Source: Nipponacmea schrenckii (lineage: Eukaryota; Mollusca; Gastropoda; Lottiidae). Taken from it: 64,000 nt of DNA. Position numbers and translations under genes: made by a program. Below, in pieces: positions 47,123 through 60,454 of this stretch. Location: the NCBI GenBank assembly GCA_030562195.1, contig JAUJPP010000005.1, forward strand, positions 12,272,826-12,336,825. The letters run 5' to 3'. How positions within the stretch are numbered: the first letter of the stretch is position 1; each line of letters opens with the position of its first letter. The notes beneath the pieces were generated by a model. The model saw nothing but the letters and a program-made list of their open reading frames with translations, searched no databases and was not told where the DNA came from.

Positions 47123-50100
47123 TTACAGTCGTTCTTCTACTCGCTTGCCACTAGGGTGCAGTTGTCCATTGGTCATGTTATTATTATGGTTGTGGTGCTG
47201 ATGATGTGAATGTGGTGGCAAATGCGCGTCCGAGTAATGCGGGTCCAGCCATTTCGGCTGAAAATGAAAGTCTGAAACTGAACGCACCATGTGCTGCTGA
47301 AACGACTCGTGTCCAGGTTCTACGCCGGAACTGCGTCTCGAGAAATCTTTTCCGTCGTCAAAAATCATAGCAGCATTGTCTTTTCCAGCCAATTTTTCTT
47401 TCTGGATATCTTCAGGAGATTTCGCGCTGCCGAATCCGCAGATGGGTTTGCCGGCACGTCGTCGTCGTTTAGCACGTACGGTAAACGGAACTAATAATGC
47501 GATGGCCACAATGATTAGCACAATGATTCCGGCATAGATGGCGGCACCATGCTCCTCTAGACTTACTGGTTTATGTTTAACGAACACCATAAAAGGTAAC
47601 GGATTTGACACGATTTCAGCGCTGGTAACATTGGCCAACAAAACCTGAAACAGAAAGAAAGGAAACTTTTAGATTGGGGCCACAGAAACTTTTAAAATGA
47701 TGCCACTTTCCGAATGGGTTTTTCAGCACCTCTTTGATCAAATAAAAAAGGGAGTTAGATTTGCAATTCCACGCAGGGTGTAGGGAAGAGGTCTAGTTTG
47801 TCGGATCCCAACTCCCAACAGAATCGTTAACGTGCAAAATTTATTATCTTTATTAACGTTATCACCAGTGATGCAGGGGGAAAATCCGACTGTTTGTCGA
47901 AACCGAAATTAAGACCCTATGATTTGCAAGGATCCATGGTACATAACTAAACTAACAAACTTACATAAAACTGAATGACCGACTTCTTCCTAAGCTCATC
48001 CAAATCTTCACTCAGTCGGAGGGAAAAATCAGGGAAAATTTTAAAAGCTGTGGTGTGAACTATTTCAATTTTGATATCTTTTGGTAGTGCATTCTTTCCA
48101 GATGAGTTCATTCCCCTGAATTCTGGAGTGTAGTCAATCTTATCGTTTTCTACATCAAGATTCAACCTTTCAAAATATTCTTTACGATACTGGAATAAAA
48201 ATAAAGGCGTTATTGTTCCTGAAAGCAACCTGGGTTCATTGTGGGATTAGTTGTTGATGTCCCTTTTCATGTTTAACAATATTATAGAATTTAATCCAAG
48301 TTAAAAGATATAAGGACAAAGGGAGAGAGAGGGTGGGAGGGTGTCTGAGTGTATTTCAAATACATAATCGATGACAAAAAAAGGCATCAAGTGTTTGGTC
48401 GTCGTTTCAAAAGTGAGGCATAATATGGCTTAGTGTAACATCCGTGATCTAACAAAACTGTATATAAACTCATGTTCTAGGTCATATTGCTATATCAACT
48501 AAGCAATTAGGCTTACAGCTATCGTTTCTTTTTTTTTCTTGAGTTAAGATGGGTGTCGATTATTTTCTTAGGAGAATGAAAGGTAGTGGGCTGAGGGAAT
48601 TCCTCATATTTATATCACAATATCCATTGACTTACCGCAGTAGTCGAGATTTCAATGTGAATATGCTCTTCGCTAGCTTTCAATTCGCCGGACGGTGTAC
48701 GTTCCTTGTCTAGAACGTGAACGTACGTGTGATCGTCTGAACTTTCATCTACGATTCCTTCCAATTCATCGGCTGTGAGAATAAACTTATACGAGTAGTG
48801 TTTGGACGAAGCTGCAAAAGGACAAATAGAGATATAGTTAAGTGGAATTGGGTTTTATAGTGCTATTTTCGTATTCAGTGATTTTCCCGTTTAATTTGTT
48901 AAATGTAACTTCCATAGACAATCTAGATGTGCTGATGTGTTTTGACCCTGAACACATTTTGATATGCTCATAAAAAATGTTCATAACAATTGGAATGCTT
49001 ATTTGTTCATTTTACAACGATCCTGTCTTCCAGCTGGTGCTAGGTCAAACCTCTTGGTAATGATTTTACAAGGTTATCAAGAGTTCCCTACGATCCATTC
49101 TACCAGTGGTCCCTGGTCAAACCTCATAGGGAATGTTTTTACAAGGATAACCCAACTTAGGTTCTGAAGAATCCTATCAGACTGTCTAGACAGTGGGTCC
49201 CTTTTTTAAACCTCTTAGTAATGACTTTACAAGGATACCAACATAGGTTTTCTATAATCCTTTCTACTATCTGTCCTTTCTAAAACCTCTAAATAATGAT
49301 TTTACAAGGATAACAACGTTAGGTTTTCTATAATCCTTTCTACTATCTGTCCTTTCTAAAACCTCTAAATAATGATTTTACAAGGATAACCAGTTAGTCC
49401 TTGGTTATACCTATCGGTAACGATTTTACAAGGATAGCAACTTAGATTCTCTAGAAATCTAAAGGATTCTGAGTCTGGTTAGTCCTTGGTTATATCTGTC
49501 GGTAATAATTTTTCAAGGATAACAACTAGAAATCTCAAGGGTTCTGTATGACAGCTGGTAATTGGTTATACCATGTCAGTAATGATTTTACAAGGATAAC
49601 AACTTGGGTTCTTTAGAAATCCTAAGGATTCTGTATGCCATTTATCCCTTGAGTTATACCAGACTACAGATTTTTCAGGAAACACGTCTCATCGATTTGA
49701 GAAAGTAAAAAAAACTCACCATCTAGGACGCCGAGTGCCGACACCAGACACAGAATTTGTATCAGAAACACGTTCATCACTGAAAATAGACAGAACGGTG
49801 ATAATGATTCTTCATTTTTTAAGTTTTTTATTATTCATGTTATCAGGGACACCGATAAAATCAATTCTAATTTCTTATTTAAAATAAGTCATACACATTT
49901 TATATATATCTTGATTAAGGACGATTAACAAGAAATCGTAAAATATATGGAAAAAAATAAAATGAAATGAAGGAAGGAAATATAACCCTGACACGTGTTT
50001 GTAAATCAGTACCGAAACAGGATCCTGTTAAACATATCCCTAAAACTCCCTACGATAAGATCGAATACGATAAGATATTATTGCAGATAAGCGGCATACA

Positions 50101-52884
50101 ATTAAAAATAAAACATTAATTATAAAAGAGAGTATGAAGTTCATATATGACATGCGGATAGACATCAACATTTATAAAAGTTAATACCATTAACCATTTT
50201 ACAATGGCAATAAGACATACTACATCATTCATATATTTTTGTGTTACTTTAACACTATTAATACGGTATTAAGGTTTGTCATCTCGACATCCCTTGCAGG
50301 TAGTCGAAATTGCTTATTACGTTTATAATATGGTGTTTAGGTTTATCAAATTATCATCCCTTTCATGTACATAGGTTATTAAGTATAACATCCTCTGCAG
50401 GGAGTCGACATAGCTCTTTACGTTTATATGGAATTTAGGTGTGTCATCTCGACATCCCTTGCAGGTAGTCGAAATTGCTTATTACGTTTATATGGTGTTT
50501 AGGTTTATCAAATTGTCATCCCTTTCATGTACATAGGTTATTAAGTATAACATCCTCTGCAGGGAGTCGACATAGCTCTTTACGTTTATATGGAATTTAG
50601 GTTTGTCAATTTGACATCCCTTGTAGGGAGACCACATGACTTATTAGGTTTATTTGGTTTGTTCGTTTGTCAACTTGACAGCCCTTTCAGGGAGTCCACT
50701 TTATTTGACACTTGAAATTATTGTCGAGTCGACTTTGCTTTAAGAGAGTTCGCATAGCTTTCAAAATTGTCAAGTCAGAGAGTGCACACACATGTTAAAT
50801 ATGTATTAATAATGTTACTATTAATAGTCTCTTAGAAATTCGATTGGTTGTAAAAACCGAATCTTGACATTCCGGGATCACATGGCTTATAAATGTTCGT
50901 ACAAACTCTTTATGTGATTTTCAATGCATAGGCAGTGTAGAAAACCGGTTCTTGACCTTATTCAAATTAATTTATAATTTTGGGGTTTTTGCGGTTTTTT
51001 TAAAATAAATATGTCAAGGCCAAATTATTTTTGTCAAGTGCCACTTTTTCGGAAAAGGAAGTAATTTTGCTTAACACATCATTTCTTTTGAATAATACAC
51101 TCAGTGTTGGCGTGTTTTTGAGAAAAAAAAATGATAATCGTAGGCCTATAATCAAAATAAATCATACCTAAATTAAACCCAGGTTCATAGAAAACTACAG
51201 TCAAACTTTTACAAACTTCATCTTATACATCTTCACAATGTCAAACTGTTACAAACTTCATCTTATACATCTTCACAATGTCAAACTGTTACAAAATTCA
51301 TCTTATACATCTTCACAATGTCAAGCTATTACAAACTTTATCTTATACATCTTCACAGTATCAAACTAATACAAACTTCATCATATACATCTTCACAGTA
51401 TCAAACTAATGCAAACTTCATCTTATACATCTTCACAGTATCAAACTATTACAAACTTCATCTTATACATCTTCACAGTATCAAACTATTACAAACTTCA
51501 TCTTATACATCTTCATAGTATCAAACTATTACAAACTTCATCTTATACATCTTCACAATGTCAAGTTATTACAAACATCATCTTATACATCTTCACAATG
51601 TCAAGCTATTACAAACTTTATGTTATACATCTTCACAGTATCAAACTATTACAAACTTCATCTTATACATCTTCACAGTATCAAACTGTTACAAACATCA
51701 TCTTATACATCTTCACAGTATCAAACTATTACAAACATCATCTTATACATCTTCACAGAATCAAACTAATACAAACTTCATTTATACATCTTCACAATGT
51801 CAAACTATTACAAACATCATGACATTTTGCGCCCAATATTCTGATGACTTCCCCCAATATATCAAAGATTTAATACAACCATATAAGCCTAACCGAAATC
51901 TCCGTTCTGAAAACAAGCATCTGATCAAACCTGTTAAGGCTAACACTTCTTATGGCAGGCGCTATCTATCCTTCGCAGCAGCAGAACTGTGGAATTCAAG
52001 GAAATTTCCTATTGAACTTAAAAACAGTGCATTATTTGACAGTTTTAAACGAGATCTTAAAACCTACCTTTTCAGAAACTATTTTATTTAAAAGTGGGAT
52101 GATTTTATTGATTTTAATTAACGACGTAACTCTTAACCATAATGTAACCAAAGAGCAACACATGTTGGAATTTAGGCCATTATTAGTATTATTATTATTG
52201 CTACACCCTTTGTCTGTTCATTAGGGAAAAGTCAAACCCTCCCTGCCCCTGATTCATTTCTGTAAGCCTCCGGCGTACTATGCCCGACCCCTGGCGGTCA
52301 GTTTGAAAACTGCAAAGGATAACAGATAAACTTTTTGAAACGAATGTATCCTTGGATAGAAGCAAAATATGGATGGAAATTATGTAACGAAATTATGTTA
52401 CTCTCAAGCCTCAACAATTTTCACAGGAAATTTCTGGCAGTGAAATGTGTTTTTACAAAATAACATTACATCAATATATGCAAACCTTGTACTCCACCGT
52501 AAACATTCTAAAACCATATGAAATTTTTTGTGACATGACATAAAAAACAGACGAGAAAAACACGAAGTTATCGCACAGTAGTATATAAATCTAGTAAAGA
52601 ATAAAAAAAAAAAAACACCAAAATTTTATCTCCTACATGTTTCAGTAGTATCTTCAGGAGACATTACATAGTTACAATACATAGTTACTATATATACTCG
52701 AATATGTGTATTCAGATACTATAAATGTATAAATAGCTACGAAAATAGCTGAATTGAAAATTACTTTATCATTCGAAACAACGAAGGTGCAAAATCATGA
52801 AAAGTTTAATTGAAGACTTAAAATAATGCCGATATCTAGGTAACAATTAATAACGAAAATAAAATACGTACCTAAACGTGTCAT
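47123..52884 (-). CDS. Uncharacterised type I membrane protein, paralog 2
   Basis: Exons from the right: 52872-52884 (MTRL), 49720-49779, 48636-48811, 47965-48189, 47123-47644; 996 nt, 331 residues. The signal peptide is VMNVFLIQILCLVSALGVLD; it could also start at the in-exon ATG at 49777. The ectodomain shares HYSYK, LEGIVDE, IHIEIST, IEIVHT.AF, DFSLRLSE.L and IQFY with paralog 1. Membrane helix AIYAGIIVLIIVAIALLVPF is followed by RAKRRRRAGKPICGFGSA. The tail has DNAAMIF, FSRRSSG and FHFQPKWLDPHY, then a His/Asn-rich end (HSHHQHHNHNNN). The genes are tail to tail, so they arose by an inverted duplication. Function unknown. Intron 1 contains the inverted minisatellite and a LINE fragment. 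Confidence 0.8.
49015..49680. repeat. Minisatellite, 'accaagaggt' family (inverted), unit about 75 bases
   Basis: About eight units around 'aacctcttggtaatgatttt' + 'acaaggataacaactt' with 'ccagctggt' tokens, in intron 2 of membrane-protein paralog 2. It is the reverse complement of the arrays at 1-205, 3740-4020 and 16140-16430. Confidence 0.85.
50265..50700. repeat. Tandem duplication, unit about 175 bases with inner periodicity
   Basis: 'gtcatctcgacatcccttgc' + 'aggtagtcgaaattgcttat' and the following 'catcctctgcagggagtcga' occur twice in order. Shorter 'gacatcccttg...gggag' units continue to the right. It lies in intron 1 of paralog 2. Confidence 0.75.
51199..51822. repeat. Minisatellite, unit about 39 bases (inverse of 38815-40018)
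   Basis: About 16 copies of 'acaaacttcatcttatacat' + 'cttcacaatgtcaaactatt' in intron 1 of paralog 2. Plus-strand open frames here come from the repeat. Confidence 0.95.
51823..52240 (+). mobile_element. 3' end of a non-LTR retrotransposon (LINE), 5'-truncated
   Basis: The frame ending at 52091 encodes QYIKDLIQPYKPNRNLRS, KANTSYGRRYLSFAAAELWN and FDSFKRDLKTYLFRNYF. These match the C-terminal signature of LINE ORF2 proteins (P-x-R-x-LRS ... YG-R-FS-AAP-LWN-LP ... F-K-LKT-LF). A short 3' UTR ends in 'ttagtattattattattg', a typical LINE tail. The 5' truncation abuts the minisatellite. Confidence 0.8.
52245..52870. other. No feature recognised in intron 1 of paralog 2
   Basis: AT-rich, with an A-run near 52605; no open frame or repeat of note. 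Confidence 0.5.
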
Positions 52885-53339
52885 TTTGTATTCGTCCTGT
52901 TGAATGAATGAATCAACTTTTAGGTCAATACCCGCAAAAAGAATCAAATAATCATTCACTTCAAAGTGTCGAAAAACGAATTAAAAATTAATAGACATAT
53001 AAAGTCCTACGTTTAAACTGTGGTGAATATTCCGTCCAACTGATTGACTTTATGAGATGTTTAAAGTTTATTGATACTGCATTGTCATGGTTACTGTATT
53101 AAACAATGTTATTTAAATAATAGTATTGAATATTCATGAGATGACGTTATAAGCGCCTGAGAAGATTTCTCTCCTAAAGTCGAACATTGTTAAAGGGGTC
53201 CATCCGGGTAATTTATATAAAAATCGTCTACCACTCGAGGATTACATTTGTGGGCATTATTAAGTTGTTCTATTATGTTGGGCTATGTTATAAGACATGA
53301 AAAGAAATTGCAGAGAAAACTTAAGAAAATAACGAAATA

Positions 53340-54035
53340 GTAAGGATTGATAGGGCGAAGGGGGTAATAGTAAGGATTTATAGGGAGAAGGGTGTAATAG
53401 TAAGGATTTAAAGTGTGTAAAAGTAAGGATTTGTAGGGCGAAGGGGGTAATAGTAAGGATTTATAGGGGGAAGGGGTAATAGTAAGGATTTAAAGTGTGT
53501 AATAGTAAGGATTTTTAGGGAGAAGGGGTAATAGTAAGGATTTAAAGGGGGAGGGTGTAATAGTAAGGATTTATAGGGAGAAGGGGTAATAGTAAGGATT
53601 TAAAGGAGGAAGGGTGTAATAGTAAGGATTTATAGAGTAAAGGGGTAATAGTAATGATTTACTAGTATAGGGCGAAGAGGGTAATAGTAATGTTTTACTA
53701 GTATAGGGCGAAGGGGGTAATAGTAATGATTTACTAGTATAGGGCGAAGGGGGTAATAGTAATGATTTACTAGTATAGGGCGAAGGGGGTAATAGTAATG
53801 ATTTACTAGTATAGGGCGTAGGGGGTAATAGTAATGATTTACTAGTATAGGGCGAAGGGGGAAATAGTAAGGAGTAACTAGTATAGGGCGAAGGGGGTAA
53901 TAGTAATGATTTACTAGTATAGGGAGAAGTGTGTAATAGTAAGGATTTATAGAGTAAAGGGGGTAATAGTAAGTATTTAAAGGTGAAAGGGGTAATAGTA
54001 ATGATTTACTAGTATAGGGCGAAGGGGGTAATATT
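53340..54035. repeat. Minisatellite, units 30 and 43 bases
   Basis: 'gtaataggatttatagggcg'-type units ('aatagtaaggattta', 'tagggagaaggggt') change at about 53650 to a longer unit containing 'gatttactagtatagggcga'. About 20 copies. It lies 0.5-1.1 kb upstream of exon 1 of paralog 2. Minus-strand Tyr/Pro-rich open frames are repeat artefacts. Confidence 0.9.
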
Positions 54036-54059
54036 GGGGTAATACAATCGATCAAACCA

Positions 54060-55800
54060 CTGACATATACGCAATCAAAAGAACTTCCATTGCCGAGGGT
54101 GTTTTGTAAACAGGTCCGACTAGTGATTGGCTGGTAAAAAAGATTATTGAGAAATAATCCTTATTAAAAACGGATGTAAATATTATAAATCTAATCTGAA
54201 TATGAAGAACTTGTAAGTCAATATGACCTTTGAACCGACACCCACCCTGCAGTAAATACTTACAAATATAAATTTTAAAGGGGTGTTTTGTTGGTTATTT
54301 TTATAAAGTGAAATTGTGAAAACTATACACCAAAATCGAGAGATATGCGACGTAATTGAAAGTTTTAATTAAAACCCTAATCGATCAATTTTGAACGCAA
54401 AAATTTTACGTAAACATTTTATGTTCGGTAGGTGTAGATAAAACTTCAGTATGGCTTTTAGCAAAATAACCCGTTTTTAATTAACCCTTTTAAGACTAAA
54501 TCAATTTAATCAACTCAATAGCATAGAAATCGTTTCAGGTATATATACCATGTATAATTTATATTTTAAAAAAAAGAAAATTTTTGCATACTGCCCCTTT
54601 AGTAGGATACACTACTATAATATACTATTTTATATTTGAATAGACACATTTCAATTCTAATATGAGAGATTTTGTCCATTTAATGTTTAAAGAGTGGTTA
54701 CCTGCATTTTTTATCATATACTTTTATTTTCGCGTTAGATGAATAGCAACGCAATAAGTTCGATATTTACAATTTATTTGATACGTCTAAGTAATACTGT
54801 TGTGTTTCCGTATCACTGTAAAATATCGAAATACAGCTTTTCGCCATGTAAATCAAAATTTGAAAAAGGTGTTGCCGACACGTAATACTTCTTTTAAATC
54901 ATCTTTGTTATTGTAATATTTGAAATTTGGTTAATTTCGTCTTTCCGCATCACTTTTCAATATTGAAATCCAGCTCTTATTAGCTTGTAAATCAGAAGTT
55001 TAAAAATACTGCTACTTTAAATTAATCTTATTTATAATAACGTTATTCTAATGTTTACTCGTGAGTCGTCATACTAGGCTAGGTGATGCTTTCTATAGAA
55101 AATTAATTCCGGGTTAAAACCTCAAGATCTTATCACGAACCCATCAAGCCGGATCTTATTATGACTCGTATTACGGAAACGATGGGGAATAGTTTAAATC
55201 GTTGGAAAGGGTAATGGCGTGAACACATGTCTGGCCCTTGATCTAATCATCTACATGAAAGGATGTTGCATTCGAAACACGTATTGAAAGCTCTAATCGT
55301 AAATAGGAGAGTTATCATACACTTAATAAGATGACCTGACGAGGATCTTATATCTGAAACGCGTGTAAGTAGAATGAAATAAGACGTAGTCAATAATCGA
55401 AGGTCCAATGTTGGAAGCGTGTGATGAGCTCTATTTATCCGTTTTGATAAATATTCCAAATAACCTATCCCGTGAGTATTTCATATCCAAAGCACATCTC
55501 GGATGTCAGCTATATGATTGTATAGTTGTATTATAAGGATACGTTCGGTAGTTATTCACCTGAGTCGTTAGTATGCATACGACGTTATTAGAGCTGACTA
55601 ACGAATAGACATTCTTTCAAGGTTAAGATCCTCCTTGTTCACTCGGATTTCTTTTTTACAAAGCCCGATTGTTTTTGTGAGAAACTAGTTATTTTTACAA
55701 TAGTTTGGTCATGATGCGAGAGTAATACCGGCGGCCTCGGTGATTAAACAATGACATAGCATATGTTCATTCATACGATAAAGTACAGTATAGTAGAATT
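54060..55800. other. No feature recognised
   Basis: AT-rich single-copy-looking DNA without a credible open frame or splice-linked coding exon. Confidence 0.5.
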
Positions 55801-55814
55801 TTAATCACCATGTC

Positions 55815-56385
55815 ATTTCATTAGTCCAAAAAGATACAGAACAGTAGGATATAAAACTATATTTCATTTCATTAGCCCAATAAGGTACAGAAGAGTAGAA
55901 TGTGAAATTATTTTCATTTCATTGACCCAATACGATACAGAAGAAAGAGTAGGATATTAAACAACATTTCATTTCGTAAGCCCAAAATAGAACAGTGGAA
56001 TATAAAATTCCCTTTTCATTTCATTAGCCCAATACCATACAGAAGAGTGGATAAAACTCCCTTTCATTTCGTTAGCCCCATACGATACAGAACAGTAGAA
56101 TATAAAACTTCATTTCATTCCATTAGTCCAATAAGATACAGCACAGTAGGATATAAAATACCATTCCATTTCATTAGTCCAATACGATACAGAGCAGTAG
56201 GATATAAAACTCCATTTCATTTCATAAACCCAAATACGATACAAAGCAGTAGGATATAAAACTTCATTTCATTTCATAAACCCAAATAAAACAAAGAACA
56301 GTAGGATGTAAAACAGCGTTGTATTTCATTAGTCCAATAAGATACAGTACAGTGAGTCCATTGAGGTACGGTACAGAACGGTATT
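55815..56385. repeat. Minisatellite, 'TCCAATAAGATACAGAACAG' family
   Basis: About ten units of 55-62 bases: 'catttcattagtccaataag', 'atacagaacagtaggatata', 'aaactc'. Same orientation as 16635-16905, inverse of 8283-8625 and 61415-61745. Confidence 0.9.
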
Positions 56386-56389
56386 TTCT

Positions 56390-59300
56390 TTATAAATCTT
56401 TTTGTAAATTACATAATCAATTCACACAGCATGCACCTTTGACTGCAACGTGCACAGTGAAAGAATTCTGAATCAGTACTTCGGGGTCGTATTTCACCAC
56501 TTGGCTCCGTGTTTGTCTGTGGTTCCCGCCCAATCCGTTCCCCTCAACTATATTGATTTACATCATGTATATTTAAACTCACATGAACTTGAAGTATTAA
56601 TGAGTGCAAATTATAGTCCGAAATTAATTGGGTCTTCGTTGCAGGTGCAGGAGAACCACGTCAATTGAAACTCGAGCTTATGGAGTGTGCAATGAAGTAA
56701 AGTTTTCCACGACCGTGTCATTAGCCTACTTATTTTCGATTTGCATCCGTCAAGTGATCTTTAATTCAAACAGGCCTTGGTTTATTGTCCCATCTGAAGA
56801 ACTAAAACATTTTAAGTGCCGCCTCAGACAAGTATGACTGATAAGGGGAAGCACGGTGAACAGTCAGAGACAAGGTAGGGAATGAGTCTCGGACTAAAAG
56901 GTATGTGGTTTCACCGTTTTGTCAGAGATCAATAAGTTACAAGGGTTTGTTTTTAAAAACAACACTAACTTCTCGACTTTGATATGCTTTTACACGCCAA
57001 CGGCGTTTCTATGGGGTGGCCAGGCGTTGGCCCCCAAATTTAAAACTACGAACTCCGACCCGCAAGCAAATGCACAATCAATTTTCTGATTTCGGTATTT
57101 TAGCATAGCAGTTCGTTGGCAAAGGAATGGAAGAAAAGTAAAGAAGCAAAGGAAATGAAACAAATTTCTCCATTTCTTCGAATGCCACGAAGTGTGCAAT
57201 AAAAAAATAATTCAGAAATTGTCTTCATTTATTGCCATCATTAATTTTATTTAAAAAAATATTATAAGAAATAATAATGAAATTATATTCAATGCCCCAT
57301 GCAAAAAAAGGTTTCGAATTCTTAAGTTCATCAAACGTTTTGAAGGACTTTAAACTTAAAAATTAAAATTAAAAAATTTGAAATATATAAAAATAATTGT
57401 TAAAATACCTTTTGTGAGAAAATGGTTTCCAAAAAAGAAAATTCACATTTATTCCCCAAAAATATATAATCCAAATTTAAAAGGCTGTCTTCGACACCAG
57501 CCTTCTATATTCAGCTATATCTTTGACGACTACTGTCTGTTCAAATTCCTGAATCCTCTGTCGCTGGCCTCGTGAACTAAGATCAGTGAGCTGCAATGAT
57601 CAATGTGGTGAGCACACCTAGTTCAGAATGACAGGTGTAAATCAGAGACCGCTAGATTAGTTCTCCTAATATTTATTTAATTGACTCGAGGCATAAAACG
57701 TTATCAAGTCAAAATGACGTGTGCTTCGCTCGTAATTACATTACATATAGACACGAATGGTAACCTTAGCTCACCCCTCTTCGCAATTTTTTTTTCTTTT
57801 TGGGTGAAAATGGGTTTTGAAATAGCAATTTAGAAATTAATAGTACAAAAGCACGGGTCAAGGAGGAACAGGGGGACAAAAATCAGTTACAGTGTAGAAG
57901 AATGGTTATTTAACTTACCCCTCGTATTTTTTTTAAATGAAAATGGTTTTTAAAATGCACTTTATAAAATTTATAGTACCTAAGCGCAGGCCCAGGGGAA
58001 AAAATTAGGTCGAATCAATTTTTTGGGTTACAAGAAAGAAAAACGTAAATAGATATAAACTATATGGTACTCATAAAAGTAGTGGGTGGGGGCCGGGTTT
58101 CGGGGGTCGTCGAAGATCATCTTTATCTACAATCTTTGACCAATTGCTTATCTTATCTTACAAGTCGCAATACCCCCCCCCCCCTTTCCATCCCTCTCAC
58201 TGTTCGCCCTTTATTTTAGAAATCTAAAAACGAATTTTTTCATTATTTGAACATCATTTTATTTAACCTCAACATTATTATCTTTTTCCTTTTTCCCAAT
58301 TTTATTAGTTTTTCAATTCTATTACATTTGTTTTGATTTCGATATCTTTTTAAAACAAAATTAACTTCCCAAATGTTTGCTAATTGAGGGCAAACTATTC
58401 TTGAATCAAACTAACTCTTCTGTCAACTATTAGATAAAGTCACTTTTTTAATTTAACACAGACCTAAAGTTGATATAATCTGAAATTAATTTGGTTACGT
58501 TCCCTTATATCAATATTTAACGCCTTCTGGATTTCTTAACTAAATAGAAGGTGAAATTATGATGAATTACGGACTGTTGCCATATAGGCTACTGATTTTC
58601 TTCTAAACAGACAACCCCAAGAATATTTCCGGTTGGCTTACCGTATATTTATTCTCTCTCTTTTTAGAATACTCGTCCATAGAATAGAATAACGTTAATA
58701 TTTCTGCAATATGCAGTTGGGATGACAAGCCTTCCCAAATAGTATGAGAATATATGACAATAGTTTAAGCAAAGCCAAAATTTTTATTTCTTTTTTTTTT
58801 GTACCTGAGAATTTTAATATTTGCCTCTAAATAGTACCGTTAGTCTCAGAGTGTCTTTCCGTTGAAAGAAACTTAAACATGAGCACAAATTATTTCATTA
58901 AAATATGTTTTTACAGAATTTCAGAATTTGAGGGGTTTAAATCTCAAGGAGAAATGTTTCTTTTCAATGTAAATTTATAAGGAATTATATTTCAATCAAC
59001 GCAATAATGTTCATATTCCGCTAAAATTTATAGTAAAAATTCAAAAAACTGTTTATTTTGCTCAGACAAAAATGCTCATTTCATAATAAAGCCTCAAGTT
59101 TCGGATATTAAACCCTCATCGGGACATCTATTATTTACACATTGTGATTGAGAAGCAATAAAATTGGACAATGCAAAGTAAAACTGCATGAGAAATACCC
59201 CCCCCCCCCCCCTTCTCTCCATGTTCATCACCCTTCCCATTCAACCCTCTCGTATCTTAACTTCCTAGATGACGACATCGTCATATCTATTTTTAATAAT

Positions 59301-60350
59301 CACCAGGATAGCCCTGGCTAATTAATCTGGGCTAATTAACATGACTAATGAGCTTCGTAATTAATTAAAATTTGATTGATTACCTGTTAAAAACAATTTC
59401 TTGTTACACCTTACAGATAAATAGATTTTAACCGTATATATGTTACGGATAAGCAAAGACGTTTTACGTCTTGCTGTTCTTGGCGCTGGCAATTGGACGA
59501 ATCAAAGAAGCTAGTCAGTAATTGTGTTCACAGATTACCGTAGAAATTTAAGTATTCAAGTCTATGTGTAGACCACGAATCGTCACTACTTGGGACTCTA
59601 CGATTTATAGAAATTGCAAGTAGAATTTCTAGCTTGGTGTATTTTTAAATGGGAATTACGCGATTTTCGTGCATTCTGTTACTTCTGAAGACTATTTACA
59701 AATATTAGACCCAATTCAACCCTTGCATATAGCGAATCTGTCCCATAAGGAAGTTTTTTTTTAAAAATATTCTCATGGACTCTATTGGCCCTTAGGGAAT
59801 TTTCCACCAATAATTTAATATTATTTTCTCATATTCAATAACATTATTGTTATTCCCTGTACCCATTCACTTTCTTCGACCTGCATCAAGCAGGCCAATA
59901 ATGATATACCAAATTTTGTCGATTATGAGAGCGGTAAATCAAATGTCCATCAAATCGGAATTAAAAAATAGTTGTGGTCCCTAGTGACTCGTATATTTCA
60001 TATAAATATTATTATTGTTTTGGTCATTATAATCCTGATATACTCACACTTCTTTCTGATAACTGTTGTTTACTCATTTAAATAACATCATAATAAGATA
60101 GTCGTAATCGCATTGACACTAAATAGCTCACTCACCATGTATGCCTTATAGAGTCCATAACATAAATGCCCCCTCCCCAAAGGGAAAAGATAACTTGCCA
60201 GGCAAAGTAACATACGCCCACTGACAGCATTGAATTTGAATAATAAATTGAGCAATAACTCAAAAAACATTCACTGAATGAAAATTGAAGTCAAGGGCAA
60301 AAACTGTTCATGGAAAAAATTCAAATCAAACTTGACCACCATCTTATCTA
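56390..60350. other. No gene; low complexity and small duplications
   Basis: 56660-56760 ('gtgcaatgaagtaaagtttt' and 'cattagcctacttattttcg') resembles 31100-31160, an old repeat. A segment at about 57760-57850 is repeated diverged at about 57900-58000. Poly-C runs lie near 58168 and 59200. 59505-59545 ('agctagtcagtaattgtgtt') matches the relic at 46355. Confidence 0.5.
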
Positions 60351-60454
60351 TTTCAATACTCAGACCGACGGACCGACGGACCGACAGACACATTCAAGGG
60401 GCGTATAAAACTGGATTCCCCCCTCCTCCCCCCCCCCCCTCCTTAGCAAAAATA

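Noticed and set aside
53630..54055. Tyr/Pro-rich 141-codon minus frame (NHYYYPLRPILV repeats)
   Set aside because: Direct translation of the 43-base minisatellite unit.
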